From: Brachybacterium sp. UMB0905
GTDB taxonomy: Bacteria; Actinomycetota; Actinomycetes; Actinomycetales; Dermabacteraceae
Assembly: GCF_002871795.1 (NCBI RefSeq)
Contig: NZ_PNHL01000004.1
Span: 62,001-126,000 of the forward strand
DNA: 64,000 bases
Direction: 5' to 3'
The position numbers and the translations under genes are program-made. Each line of letters opens with the position of its first letter. The first letter of the stretch is position 1. Below the pieces are notes generated by a model, which was not told the origin of the DNA, did no database searches, and saw only the letters and a program-made list of their open reading frames with translations. Shown one piece after another: positions 35,464 through 44,162 of this stretch.

Positions 35464-35525
35464 GAGTTGTTTGCGAGTTGTTGCAACAACTACAAACAAC
35501 TCTGAACAACTCGGCGGAACAACTC
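35464..35525. repeat. ACAACT repeat array, right copy (promoter of the AlbA_2 gene)
   Basis: GAGTTGTTTG (35464-35473), the palindrome GTTGTTGCAACAAC (35477-35490), the 19-mer CAAACAACTCTGAACAACT (35493-35511) and AACAACTC (35518-35525) lie in 62 bp. The array starts 13 bp upstream of the start codon of the minus-strand gene, so it covers its promoter and is a likely multi-site operator. Confidence 0.9.
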
Positions 35526-35819
35526 CTAGGTGTGCGGTCAAGACGGCTCGTCTCTGCCGTGCTATGGGAAGCTGCCTGCCGTAGTAGGCCGGAGGTGCTG
35601 ACGGGGTCCTGAAGGTGTCCCGCTGCAGCGGCCGGGTTTATCCACGATCGCGGCGGAGCGGATGGTGCGGCGCGGTCGGGGAGCTTCGTTGGCGATGCTG
35701 CAGATGAAGGTGAAGATGCGATTCCTGCTCGGGACCCGGCGGGCTATCCCGGGTCAGGATCCTGAGGCAGTACACCGGGAGATCTGACCCGTCGCGCGGA
35801 ACGCCTGGCCCCGATTTCC
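35526..35819. other. Region without a gene; hairpin at 35733-35755
   Basis: No coding frame stands out. GACCCGG (35733-35739) pairs with CCGGGTC (35749-35755) and could terminate the trkA transcript, which ends at 35820 on the minus strand. The rest has no recognised element. Confidence 0.5.
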
Positions 35820-36548
35820 TCACGGCGTCGCGCGGGTGAAGCGCTCGGCCTTGCGGCTGGGGCCGATCACCAGGATGACGTCGCCCTCGCGCAACACCGT
35901 GTCCGCAGTTGCGGTCTCCCATCCCGCGCCGCGGTGCTTCACCGCCGAGACCGTCACGCCATGGCGCTGCCGGATGGCGCTGTCTCCCAGGCGCACCCCG
36001 TCATACGCAGGGTTCACCTGGGTCTTCACCATGGCGAAGTCGGTGTCGATCTCGATGAAGTCCTCCATGCTGCCCAGGACGATGTGTGCCACCCGTCGGC
36101 CCATGTCCTTCTCCGGGTACACCACATGCGGAACCCCCAGCTGCTGCAGGATCAGGCCGTGCGCATCGCTGACCGCCTTCGCCCAGATGTGCGGGACGCC
36201 GAAGCGCAGCAGCAGTGAGGTGATCAGAATGCTGGACTCCAGGTGGCTGCCGATCGCGATGACCACCCGCTCGAACTCCGTCACGCCGAGCTGCCGCAGC
36301 ACCTCCTCATTTGTCGCGTCGGCGGCGACCACGTGGGTGAGCTGCCCGTTGAGGGACTGGACAACGTCCTCGCTGACATCGATACCCAACACTTCCGCGC
36401 CGTCGGCCATCAGCTCCCGGGCCAGGGACTGACCGAAGCGGCCCAGGCCGATCACGGCCACAGCCTGCCGGGATGCCAGGCGGGTGGGATCGAAGGCGCT
36501 GAGAAACCTGTGCTTAGCCAATGATCGGCCTTTCCTTGGGGAGCTCAT
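35820..36548 (-). CDS. trkA: K+ uptake regulatory subunit (TrkA/KtrA-type RCK protein)
   Basis: 242 residues. The RCK_N domain starts AVAVIGLGRFGQSLARELMA, with the acidic residue (GIDVSED) at the end of the second strand that suits NAD(H), then ADATNEEVLRQLGV. An RCK_C domain (about 155-235) ends VILVIGPSRKAERF. It gates the TrkH/KtrB channel encoded upstream. The ATG at 36548 overlaps trkH by 35 bp; a TTG at 36521 preceded by AAGGAAAGG is a plausible alternative start with only 8 bp overlap. Confidence 0.93.
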   Translation of the reverse strand: MSSPRKGRSLAKHRFLSAFDPTRLASRQAVAVIGLGRFGQSLARELMADGAEVLGIDVSEDVVQSLNGQLTHVVAADATNEEVLRQLGVTEFERVVIAIGSHLESSILITSLLLRFGVPHIWAKAVSDAHGLILQQLGVPHVVYPEKDMGRRVAHIVLGSMEDFIEIDTDFAMVKTQVNPAYDGVRLGDSAIRQRHGVTVSAVKHRGAGWETATADTVLREGDVILVIGPSRKAERFTRATP

Positions 36549-37911
36549 ACAGGACAGTGCGGGGACGCAGCGCGAGCGCGGTCGCCGCTGTGATCGGCCC
36601 GAGACGCCCGATGAACATCAGGGCGATGATGATCAGCTGCGCCGCCCCGGGCAGGTCCGCCGTGATCCCGGTGGACAGCCCCACGGTGCCGAAGGCTGAG
36701 GTGACCTCGAACAGGATCTGATCCAGGGCGAGATCCGTGAGCAGCATCAGCACGGTAGTGGCGGCCAGCACCAGGCCCGCGGCGAGCATCACCACCGTGA
36801 TCGCCTGCCGATGCACGGCGCGCGAGAGTCGCTTCCCGGCCACGGTGACCGCCCCCGCCCCGCGCAGCTCCCCGAGAGCCAGCAGGAACAGCACTGCGAT
36901 CGTCGTGACCTTGATGCCGCCCGCCGTACCCGCCGGCCCGCCGCCGATGAACATCAGCGCATCCATCCCCAGCCACGTGGCAGGATCCATCGCCCCGACG
37001 TCCACAGAGTTGAAGCCCGATGTGCGGGTCTGCACCGACATCGTCAGGCCGTTCAGCAGGCGCTGGGCCGGGGGTAGAGCGCCGAGTGTGGCCGGGTTCG
37101 CCCATTCGATCGCCGTGATGTACACCGTGCCGAGCGCCAGCAGCAGAGGTGTCATCAGCAGCACCAAGCGGGTGTTCATGCTCCAGCGGCGCGGGGTGGC
37201 CGGATACCGCCATAGCTGCATGATCACCGGGAACCCCAGGCCGCCCAGCACCGTCGCACTGGACAGGGTCAGCAGGATGATGCCGTCGTCGGCGAAGGAT
37301 ATGAGGCTGTCACTGAACAGGGCGAAGCCGGCGTTGTTGAACGAGGACACCGAGTGGAAGACACCCAGCCAGAGGGCGCGAGGCCAGGACTCGCCGTATC
37401 CCAAGGCGAAGCGCAGCGTAAGGATCACGGCGGCGACCGCTTCGATGAGCAGGGAGATCCGCACGACCCCGCGGACCAGGTGCCGCACGTCGTCCAGTCC
37501 CAGGCTCTTGACCTCCGCGGCGGCGGTCAGCGTGGAGCGCAAGGACAATTTTCGCACCACCATCAGCCCCACCACGGACGCGAAGGTCATCACGCCGAAG
37601 CCGCCCACTTGGATCAGCGCCATGATGACCACGTGGCCCAGCGGCGTCCAGAACGTCGCCGTATCCACGGTGACCAGGCCCGTCACGCACAGTGCGGAGA
37701 CGGCGGTGAACAGCGCCTGCAGGGGCGTGGCACCGCCCTGGCCGGTGGAGGCGGCCGGATGCATCAGCGAGAGGGTGCCCAGGACCGCGGCCACGGCGAA
37801 GCCCAGGAACACGGTCCGGGCCGGTCGGGGTCGATGGTCCACTGGGCGGTGGCGCGCAGCGACGGGGTCGAGCACGCCGGGGATCCTACGCCTCCGGGCG
37901 CGGGATGCCAC
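36514..37911 (-). CDS. trkH: K+ transporter membrane subunit (TrkH/KtrB)
   Basis: 465 residues from GTG 37911, with eight to ten membrane helices. The four pore loops are visible: ALCVTGLVTVD, SSFNNAGFALF, TRTSGFNSVD and SAFGTVGLSTG, each with the selectivity Gly. SGFNS and the PAGTAGGIKVTT linker are typical of KtrB. It forms the pore and is controlled by the TrkA-type protein whose gene overlaps its end. No leader or riboswitch (ydaO-like) was recognised upstream. Confidence 0.94.
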   Translation of the reverse strand: MASRARRRRIPGVLDPVAARHRPVDHRPRPARTVFLGFAVAAVLGTLSLMHPAASTGQGGATPLQALFTAVSALCVTGLVTVDTATFWTPLGHVVIMALIQVGGFGVMTFASVVGLMVVRKLSLRSTLTAAAEVKSLGLDDVRHLVRGVVRISLLIEAVAAVILTLRFALGYGESWPRALWLGVFHSVSSFNNAGFALFSDSLISFADDGIILLTLSSATVLGGLGFPVIMQLWRYPATPRRWSMNTRLVLLMTPLLLALGTVYITAIEWANPATLGALPPAQRLLNGLTMSVQTRTSGFNSVDVGAMDPATWLGMDALMFIGGGPAGTAGGIKVTTIAVLFLLALGELRGAGAVTVAGKRLSRAVHRQAITVVMLAAGLVLAATTVLMLLTDLALDQILFEVTSAFGTVGLSTGITADLPGAAQLIIIALMFIGRLGPITAATALALRPRTVLYELPKERPIIG

Positions 37912-37942
37912 CCGGGGGCGGGGCCCGGTTCTGTGACGTCAG

Positions 37943-38696
37943 CTACGCGCGGTCACGCTCGCGACGGTCTCGCCGGGCGCGTGATGCCGTCCGGAAGCTG
38001 CTGTCCTCGTCATCCTCGGAGGCCGCGCGGCCCTCGAAGTCACGGTCGAGTGGCTCGTCAGGCGCATGATCCTCGCCGACGGGCCCCGTGGTGGCCGTGG
38101 CGAGCAGGTGCGGGCTGAGGTCCGCGGTGAGCGCGCGGCGGCGGCCGTCCGCGTCGAGCAGCGCCATGCGGTCGAGGATCCGCACGCTGAGGTCCAGGAG
38201 TTCTTTGTCGGCCTCGTACAGCTCTTAGGCGATCGAGGGCCATGCGCAGCCACTGCGAAGTAGGCTCGCCCGCGAGGTCGGTGAGGTCCGGACGCACCCA
38301 GCGGGCCTCGCGCAGCTCGTAGGAAAGGTGCGCGTCCGCGCTCGCCGCAGTGCCGGTGAGCACGGTGACCGTGTCGCGCTTCCCGGAGGTGGTGACGGTG
38401 CGGGTGGTGAGGACGGCGAGGGTGCCGGTGACCTCCAGGCCCAGCTCCTCGCGCACCTCACGCCGCGCCGCGTCCTGGGCGCTCTCACGCCGCGGCCGGT
38501 ATCCGCCCCCCGGCAGGCTCCAGCGCTCCGGGTCCGCGTACGAGTGGCGCACCGCGAGCACACGGCCCGAGCGGTCGGGGTGGCGCAGCAGCACCTGCAC
38601 CCCGAAGGTCCGCGGCCGACGCACCCGCCACCAGAGGCGCTGCAGCTGGTGGCCGGCGCGCAGGAGGCAGGGGAGCAGGGGTGATCGGTTGGGCAT
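37943..38696 (-). CDS. NUDIX hydrolase, probably frameshifted near 38225
   Basis: The first 150 residues form a NUDIX domain: FGVQVLLRHPDRSGRVLAVR, then the box GGGYRPRRESAQDAARREVR continuing EELGL, with all catalytic Glu present. In this frame the protein runs to 38058 (212 aa) but the last 50 residues are Arg/Pro/Gly-rich nonsense. In the next frame, from about 38220 to TAG at 37943, a natural-looking sequence appears: LYEADKELLDLSVRILDRMA, LTADLSPHLLATATT, then an acidic-basic tail. Removing one A from the CTAAG stretch near 38225 joins them. Either a real frameshift or a sequencing error. Confidence 0.65.
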
Positions 38697-38706
38697 GGCG
38701 CGAGAC

Positions 38707-39300
38707 TCAGTGCAGGGACGCGTCCGCCGGGCCCGTCCGCCAGGCGGTGAAGCGCACCTCGAGCCCCGCGCGGGTGGGCGCGCACAGGAACGGCCCGGCC
38801 TCTGCCACGGCCTCCGGATCCAGCGGTGTCACCCGCACGAACTGCCACGGCTCGCCCACCGGGGCTGCGCGCACGATGAGGGCATCTCCCGTGCGGCTCA
38901 CCCGCACCGTCACCTCGCGGCCCGCCCAGTCATCGACCGGGGCCACCGACCAGTCCGAACGCCCCGCGGTCACGACCGCACCCAGCTGCAGCACCCCGTC
39001 GGAGCGCTCGAGGCCCGCCTTCACCCAGGTCTCTGCATCCACGCGCACGAACACCCCGGCCTGATCGAACTGCTTGGGCAGGTCCGCGCGGAAGGACACC
39101 TCCACGGCCTCACCCTCGGCCAGGGGCGCCAGCAGCGCATGCTCGGTGTCGTGGATGAAGCCGTAGCTCGTCACCCGCCAGGCGTCCGAGCCTTCCACGG
39201 CCGTGACCAGCAGGTCCTCACCGTCGGTGCGCGCTGCGGCCGGAGGGGTGGTCCAGCGGCCGTCAGCCCAGGGGCGCGGGGTGCTGTGCGGGGTCGTCAT
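38707..39300 (-). CDS. DUF1349 (concanavalin-like) protein
   Basis: 197 residues from ATG 39300; an upstream ATG at 39327 would add nine. FIHDTEHALLAPLAEGEAVE, VSFRADLPKQFDQAGVFVRV and TWVKAGLERSDGVLQLGAVV match DUF1349 beta-sandwich proteins (YesU-like), which accompany carbohydrate genes. No signal peptide. Its end is 10 bp from the NUDIX start, so the two are probably co-transcribed. The upstream region contains the two hairpins discussed separately. Confidence 0.85.
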   Translation of the reverse strand: MTTPHSTPRPWADGRWTTPPAAARTDGEDLLVTAVEGSDAWRVTSYGFIHDTEHALLAPLAEGEAVEVSFRADLPKQFDQAGVFVRVDAETWVKAGLERSDGVLQLGAVVTAGRSDWSVAPVDDWAGREVTVRVSRTGDALIVRAAPVGEPWQFVRVTPLDPEAVAEAGPFLCAPTRAGLEVRFTAWRTGPADASLH

Positions 39301-39319
39301 CCCGTCACGGTAGCTGCTG

Positions 39320-39398
39320 GATTCCACGGAAGGGACTCCAGCGACCGGCCGCGTGCACTATGCAGGCGGCCGGTCAGGAGAGTGCCGTTCGTGGAATC
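39320..39398. promoter_or_regulatory. Structured element 1 upstream of larA
   Basis: Outer helix GATTCCACG (39320-39328) with CGTGGAATC (39390-39398); inner helix GACCGGCCGC (39343-39352) with GCGGCCGGTC (39366-39375), both perfect. The apical loop is GTGCACTATGCAG (39353-39365). The same layout and nearly the same loop recur immediately downstream. Confidence 0.7.
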
Positions 39399-39424
39399 TC
39401 CATCCTGTCCGTGGACGCGGACCA

Positions 39425-39503
39425 GCGGAGGGAATCGACCTCTGAGCGGCACGGTGCGTGCACGATGCAGGGCGCGTGCCGCTGAGAGGTCAATTTCCTC
39501 CGC
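39425..39503. promoter_or_regulatory. Structured element 2 upstream of larA
   Basis: Outer helix GCGGAGGGAA (39425-39434) with TTTCCTCCGC (39494-39503); inner helix of 17 bp with one mismatch (39437-39453 with 39475-39491). The apical loop contains GTGCACGATGCAG (39458-39470), identical at 12 of 13 positions to the loop of element 1. It ends 104 bp before larA. It resembles no riboswitch I know. Confidence 0.7.
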
Positions 39504-39607
39504 CCACTCCTCCAGCCTCGGTCCCGGCCCGGCCCCACAGCCCCGTCACCCCTGGCAACCCCTGGCCCGTCCTTGTCCGCCGTCAACCGGCCGCGCATAG
39601 TGGACCT

Positions 39608-40945
39608 ATGAGCGAGACGACGCAGACTCCCGGCCCTGAGATCCTCCCCATCCCCGCAGGGCTCGCCGAGCGTGCCGCCCTGATCGGCGGCACCGAGGGC
39701 AGCCTCAGCCACCAGGAGATCCACGACTTCGTCACCGCGCAGCTGGACGACCAGGACCTCGACGGCAAGAGCGTGTGCCTGATCATTCCCGACGGCACCC
39801 GCAACGTGCCCCTGCCGCTCGTGCTCCCTGCGATCCACGAAGCCCTCGCCGGCCGCGCCGCCTCCGTCACCGTGCTCATCGCACTCGGCACCCACGCCGC
39901 GATGAGCGAGGAGGCGATCGACCAGCTGCTGGGCGCCACCGAGCGCGGCGCCGCCGCGACCTACCCCGGCTGGGAGGTCGTCAATCACGCCTGGGATGAC
40001 CCGTCCGCGATCGCCGACCTCGGCGAGATCCCCGCTGAGCGCATCGCCGAGCTCACCGGCAATCTGCTCACCGACCAGCCCATGCGCGTGCAGATCAACC
40101 GCCTGTGCGTCGAATCGGACGTCAACCTCATCGTCGGCCCGGTCTTCCCGCATGAGGTGGTGGGCTTCTCCGGCGGCAACAAGTACTTCTTCCCCGGCTG
40201 CTCCGTCCACGACGTCATCGACATCTCGCACTGGGTGGGGGCGCTCATCACCGCCAGCCGCATCATCGGCACCCTCGGCATCACGCCCGTGCGCCAGCTC
40301 ATCGACGCGGCGAGCGACCTCATCGACAACCAGAAGCTGTGCTTCACCATGGACGTCACCGAGGGCGGGAAGGGCCTGGGTGCCGTCGCGTTCGGCGACC
40401 CGCAGGCCGCCTGGGCTGCGATGGCGAAGATCTCCGCCCAGACCCACATCACCTATGTGGACAAGCCTTACCGGCGGATCGTCGCCCTGGTCCCGGAGAT
40501 GTACGACGACCTGTGGACCGGCGCGAAGGGCTTCTACAAGTCCGAGCCGGTGTGCGCCGACGGCGGCGACGTCATCATCTACGCCCCGCACATCACCGAG
40601 GTCGCTGCCATGCACCCGGGGCTGCGCGAGATCGGCTACCACACCATCGAGTACTTCACGAAGCAGTGGGACCGCTTCGAGCAGCATCCCTGGGGCGAGC
40701 TCGCCCACTCCACGCACGTGACGGGCCTGGGCACCTACGATCCCGCCACCGGTGAGGAGCGTCCGCGCGTGAACCGCTATGTCGCCTCCTCCATCCCGCG
40801 GGAGGTCTGCGAGGAGTACAACCTGCTGTACATGGACCCCGAGAGCCTGGACATCGAGGCGCTGCGCGAGGACCCCGACACCCTGGTGATCGACCACGCC
40901 GGTGAGGTGCTGTTCCGCCTCGCGAGCGAGAAGCAGGACCAGTGA
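39608..40945 (+). CDS. larA: LarA-type nickel-dependent racemase (DUF2088)
   Basis: 445 residues. The residues used by lactate racemase are in place: H96 (GTHAAMS), H182 (FPHEVVGF), K192 (GGNKYFFPG) that binds the pincer cofactor, and H208 (DISHW) that binds nickel. The 182/192/208 spacing equals that of H174/K184/H200 in the L. plantarum enzyme. The substrate may be lactate or another 2-hydroxy acid, since the family is broad. It overlaps larE by 4 bp. No ribosome site is seen, so the mRNA may be leaderless with a -10 at CATAGT. Confidence 0.94.
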   Translation: MSETTQTPGPEILPIPAGLAERAALIGGTEGSLSHQEIHDFVTAQLDDQDLDGKSVCLIIPDGTRNVPLPLVLPAIHEALAGRAASVTVLIALGTHAAMSEEAIDQLLGATERGAAATYPGWEVVNHAWDDPSAIADLGEIPAERIAELTGNLLTDQPMRVQINRLCVESDVNLIVGPVFPHEVVGFSGGNKYFFPGCSVHDVIDISHWVGALITASRIIGTLGITPVRQLIDAASDLIDNQKLCFTMDVTEGGKGLGAVAFGDPQAAWAAMAKISAQTHITYVDKPYRRIVALVPEMYDDLWTGAKGFYKSEPVCADGGDVIIYAPHITEVAAMHPGLREIGYHTIEYFTKQWDRFEQHPWGELAHSTHVTGLGTYDPATGEERPRVNRYVASSIPREVCEEYNLLYMDPESLDIEALREDPDTLVIDHAGEVLFRLASEKQDQ

Positions 40946-41781
40946 CCGCCCGCCCCGCCCCGACCGACACCGCCCACCCCACCGTCGCTGAGCAGCTCGC
41001 GGGCATCTCCCGCCTGGGCGTCGCCTACTCCGGCGGCGTGGACTCCGCGGTGCTCGTCGCGCTCGCCGTGCGTGAGCTCGGCGCCGAGAACGTGGTGCCG
41101 CTGCTGGGGATCTCGCCCTCGCTCGCCCGCCGGGAGCGCCGTCTCGCCCATGAGGTCGCCGCCGTGATCGGCGTCGAGGTCGTGGAGATCGAAACCCATG
41201 AGGGCGAGAACCCCGACTACCGCAAAAACGACGCCGCCCGCTGCTTCCACTGCAAGGACGAGCTGTTCACCCGCATCGACGAGGAGATCATCGCCCAGCA
41301 TCGCCTGGACGCGGTCGCCTACGGCGAGAACGCCGATGACGCCCAGCGCCACGACCGGCCCGGCGCCGGTGCCGCCACCCGCCACCAGGTCCTGCGGCCA
41401 CTCGCGAGGGCCGGGATGACCAAGGCCGATGTGCGCGCCGCCGCCCGCGAGCTCGGCCTGCCCGTGGCCGACAAGCCCGCTGCCCCGTGCCTGGCCTCCC
41501 GCGTCCCCTTCGGCGAGCCCGTCACCCCCGAGAAGCTGCGGCAGATCGATGAGCTGGAGGACGCGGTGTTCGCCGCCGGGTTCAGCGACTGCCGGGTCCG
41601 TCACCACGGCAGCATCGCCCGTCTTGAGCTCCCGAGCGACGAGCTGCCCCACGCCCTCGAGCCGGAGCTGCGTGAACAGCTGCTGCGGGCCGGGAAGCAG
41701 GCCGGTTTCGCCCACGTCACCGTGGACCTCGACGGCATCCGCTCGGGCCTGTTCCACCTGCAGGTGGTGGGGCGTGGCTGA
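40942..41781 (+). CDS. larE: LarE, sulfur-transfer enzyme of the nickel-pincer pathway
   Basis: 279 residues from GTG 40942 (ATGP-type overlap with larA). PP-loop SGGVDS (30-35) binds ATP, and C183 in APCLASR corresponds to the sacrificial Cys176 of L. plantarum LarE, which gives up its sulfur. RCFHCK (100-105) adds two more Cys, a pattern seen in LarE relatives using an Fe-S cluster, though the third Cys is not obvious. It adds two sulfurs to the LarB product. Confidence 0.94.
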   Translation: MTARPAPTDTAHPTVAEQLAGISRLGVAYSGGVDSAVLVALAVRELGAENVVPLLGISPSLARRERRLAHEVAAVIGVEVVEIETHEGENPDYRKNDAARCFHCKDELFTRIDEEIIAQHRLDAVAYGENADDAQRHDRPGAGAATRHQVLRPLARAGMTKADVRAAARELGLPVADKPAAPCLASRVPFGEPVTPEKLRQIDELEDAVFAAGFSDCRVRHHGSIARLELPSDELPHALEPELREQLLRAGKQAGFAHVTVDLDGIRSGLFHLQVVGRG

Positions 41782-42499
41782 GCCCGGCCACCATCCGGAC
41801 CCCGGCCGGATCGACGGCCTGGCGGACCTGGACCTGGACCGCGGGGCCCGCCGCGGCGCCCCTGAGGCTGTGCTGTGCGACGCCAAGAGCGTCGAGCAGG
41901 TGGCACGCATCGCCGCTGAATACGCCCGGTGCGACCCGGCTGACGTCGGCCCCATCCTGTTCACCCGCGCCGATGCCGAGCGGGCCGCTGCCATCCGTGC
42001 TGCCCTGCCTGCCGCCCACCATGATCCCGCCGCGCGCCTGCTCGCTTGGCCCGCAGAGGCCCCGGAGCCGAGCGGGGGCCTGGTGATCGTGGCCTGCGCT
42101 GGCACGAGCGATCTGCCCGCGGCGCGCGAAGCCGAGCTCACCGCCCGCTACCTGGGCCGTCCCACCCGTCTGATCGCCGACATCGGCATCGCGGGGCTGC
42201 ACCGGCTTGAGCGTCGCCTGCCCGAGCTGCACGAGGCCGCCTGCGTGGTCGTCGCCGCCGGGATGGATGGCGCCCTGCCCACGGTGATCGCCGGGCAGAT
42301 CAGCGCCCCCGTGGTCGCGCTGCCCACCTCCGTCGGCTACGGCGTCGCGAGCGGCGGTGTCACCGCCGCGCTCACGATGCTCTCCGCCTGCGCCCCCGGC
42401 ATTGGGGTGGTCAATATCGACAACGGCTACGGCGCCGGGCATCTGGCCGCCCAGATTGCCCGTTGGGCGCCGACGAGCGAGGGCTCACACCGCGGTTGA
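41774..42499 (+). CDS. larB: LarB, nicotinate-adenine dinucleotide carboxylase/hydrolase
   Basis: 241 residues from GTG 41774, overlapping larE by 8 bp. The N-terminal part has DRGARRGAPEAVLCDAKS and the C-terminal PurE-like domain IVACAGTSDLPAAREAELTA, VVVAAGMDGALPTVIAG and SVGYGVASGGVTALLT-like sequence, as in LarB. LarB starts the pincer pathway by carboxylating the pyridinium ring and cleaving the phosphoanhydride. With larA, larE and the distant larC the pathway is complete. Confidence 0.94.
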   Translation: MAEPGHHPDPGRIDGLADLDLDRGARRGAPEAVLCDAKSVEQVARIAAEYARCDPADVGPILFTRADAERAAAIRAALPAAHHDPAARLLAWPAEAPEPSGGLVIVACAGTSDLPAAREAELTARYLGRPTRLIADIGIAGLHRLERRLPELHEAACVVVAAGMDGALPTVIAGQISAPVVALPTSVGYGVASGGVTAALTMLSACAPGIGVVNIDNGYGAGHLAAQIARWAPTSEGSHRG

Positions 42500-42519
42500 G
42501 ACTCACCGGGCCCCCCGCC

Positions 42520-42536
42520 TACTATCGCCGATAGTA
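42520..42536. promoter_or_regulatory. Palindrome TACTATCG-C-CGATAGTA (BlaI-type operator candidate)
   Basis: The core ACTAT-N5-ATAGT is shared with the palindrome at 46020-46040 beside the blaI gene. It lies 8 bp upstream of the DsbA-like start, overlapping a probable -10 element, so binding would block transcription of the redox operon. Confidence 0.6.
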
Positions 42537-42544
42537 ATCACCGG

Positions 42545-43327
42545 ATGGGGGATGGACGGAGCATGGCAGCGGGCAAGCGCGAGCAGACCCAGAACCTCGG
42601 CGACGGCAGCAGCGCCTGGCTGGTCCCCGTCGCGATCATCGCCGTGGTCGCACTGCTGATCGGGGTGGTGATCTGGCTGAACGCCGGGGCCGACGGGGAC
42701 GATCCCGCCGCCGCGGAGACCGCCGCCACTGAGCCTGCGGCGGTTGAGCACCCCGACTCCGTGGCCACCCCCGACCTCAGCTCCGAAGAGGCCCGCGACC
42801 CCGATGACCTACTGGCCGTCGGCCCCGTGGACGCCCCCGTGGGCATGGTCGTGTTCAGCGACTTCCAGTGCCAGTACTGCGCGCGCTGGTCCCACGAAAC
42901 CCTGCCGGTGCTCATGGAGTACGTGGATCGCGGTGATCTGCGCATCGAGTTCCGGGACGTGAACATCTACGGCGATGACTCCGAGCGCGCCGCCAAGGCC
43001 CTGCTCGCCGCCGCCCAGCAGGACGCCTTCCTCGAGTACCACGAGGCGCTGTTCCCCGAGGGGGAGATCCGCTCCAGCGGCGAGCTGTCCGAGGATGCCC
43101 TGGTCGCCTCCGCGAAGGAGCTCGGCCTGGATGTCGAGCAGTTCCGCACCGACCTCACCTCCGATCAGACCGCCGAGGTCATCGCCGCCAATGCGCAGCA
43201 GGGCTGGGACCTGGGCACCATGTCCACGCCCGCGTTCATCATCGGCGGCACCCCCACCATCGGCGCGCAGCCCACCGCGGAGTTCACCCGGATGGTCGAC
43301 GAGAAGCTCGCGGCGGCGGAGGGCTGA
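42545..43327 (+). CDS. DsbA-like membrane-anchored thiol oxidoreductase
   Basis: 260 residues; ATG 42563 is an alternative start. One N-terminal membrane segment (about 26-46) is followed by an acidic linker and a DsbA-type thioredoxin fold with FSDFQCQYCARW (active CQYC, about residue 110) and the cis-Pro loop MSTPAFIIGG near the end. The protein faces the outside and would make or isomerise disulfides. The next gene encodes a CcdA-like electron carrier, 1 bp after the stop, which suggests a reducing role. Confidence 0.92.
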   Translation: MGDGRSMAAGKREQTQNLGDGSSAWLVPVAIIAVVALLIGVVIWLNAGADGDDPAAAETAATEPAAVEHPDSVATPDLSSEEARDPDDLLAVGPVDAPVGMVVFSDFQCQYCARWSHETLPVLMEYVDRGDLRIEFRDVNIYGDDSERAAKALLAAAQQDAFLEYHEALFPEGEIRSSGELSEDALVASAKELGLDVEQFRTDLTSDQTAEVIAANAQQGWDLGTMSTPAFIIGGTPTIGAQPTAEFTRMVDEKLAAAEG

Positions 43328-43328
43328 G

Positions 43329-44162
43329 ATGGAGGTCGGCCTGCTGACCGCCTTCTTGGGCGGCGCCCTGTCCCTGCTGAGCCCCTGCGGGGCGCTGCTG
43401 CTGCCCGGATTCTTCGCCTCCACCGTCACCTCGCGCGCCCGCCTGCTGCCGCACGCCGCCATGTTCTACCTGGGCCTGCTGGTCACCCTCGTGCCGCTCG
43501 GCGTGGGGGCCGGGATCCTCGGCGCCCTGTTCATGCAGCACCGCAGCACCGTCGTGGTGATCACCGCGATCGTGCTGATCGCCCTGGGCATCGCCCACGC
43601 CCTCGGCTTCGGCATGGACCTCTCGCGCGCCGTGCCCGGCATGGACCGCGCCCGCCAGGCCTCCTCCCGTCGGGCCCCCGGCATGATCCGCACCTTCCTG
43701 CTGGGCGCCGTGGGCGGCGTGGCCGGGTTCTGCGCCGGGCCCATCCTCGGGGCGGTCCTCACCCTCGCCGCCGGGCAGGGCAGCGTGCCGCTGGCGGCGG
43801 TGCTGCTGGCCGTCTACGGCGCCGGGATGGTGGTGCCGCTCATAGTTCTCGCGGCCCTCTGGGAACAGCTGGGCGAGAAGGGCCGACGGGTCCTGCGCGG
43901 GCGCACCGTGACCGTCGGCCCCCTCACCCTGCACACCACGAACCTGCTGACCGGCGCGCTGATCATCGGTGTCGGCATCCTCTTCTGGGCCACCAACGGC
44001 CTGGTCACCATGCCCTCCCTGGTGCCCACCGCACTGCTGTCCCGCTGGCAGGCCGGCACCGGCGCACTCGACCACCCGGCCGTGCAGATCGCCGTGATCC
44101 TGCTGCTGGGGGCGATTGCACTGGCAGCCTGGTGGCGCCACCGATCCGGAGCCCGCCGATGA
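43329..44162 (+). CDS. ccdA: CcdA/DsbD-type membrane electron transporter
   Basis: 277 residues with about seven membrane helices. LLSPCGALLLPGFF and GVAGFCAGPILGAVL carry the pair of Cys that pass electrons across the membrane in CcdA. LTLHTTNLLTGALIIGVG and a Trp-rich end follow. It would take reducing equivalents from cytoplasmic thioredoxin to the DsbA-like partner encoded just upstream. Its stop overlaps the start of the lipoprotein gene (ATGA). Confidence 0.9.
   Translation: MEVGLLTAFLGGALSLLSPCGALLLPGFFASTVTSRARLLPHAAMFYLGLLVTLVPLGVGAGILGALFMQHRSTVVVITAIVLIALGIAHALGFGMDLSRAVPGMDRARQASSRRAPGMIRTFLLGAVGGVAGFCAGPILGAVLTLAAGQGSVPLAAVLLAVYGAGMVVPLIVLAALWEQLGEKGRRVLRGRTVTVGPLTLHTTNLLTGALIIGVGILFWATNGLVTMPSLVPTALLSRWQAGTGALDHPAVQIAVILLLGAIALAAWWRHRSGARR

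Noticed and set aside
33685..35525. CRISPR array
   Set aside because: ACAACT repeats are 6-10 bp with 2-6 bp between them; no spacer-length units and no cas genes.
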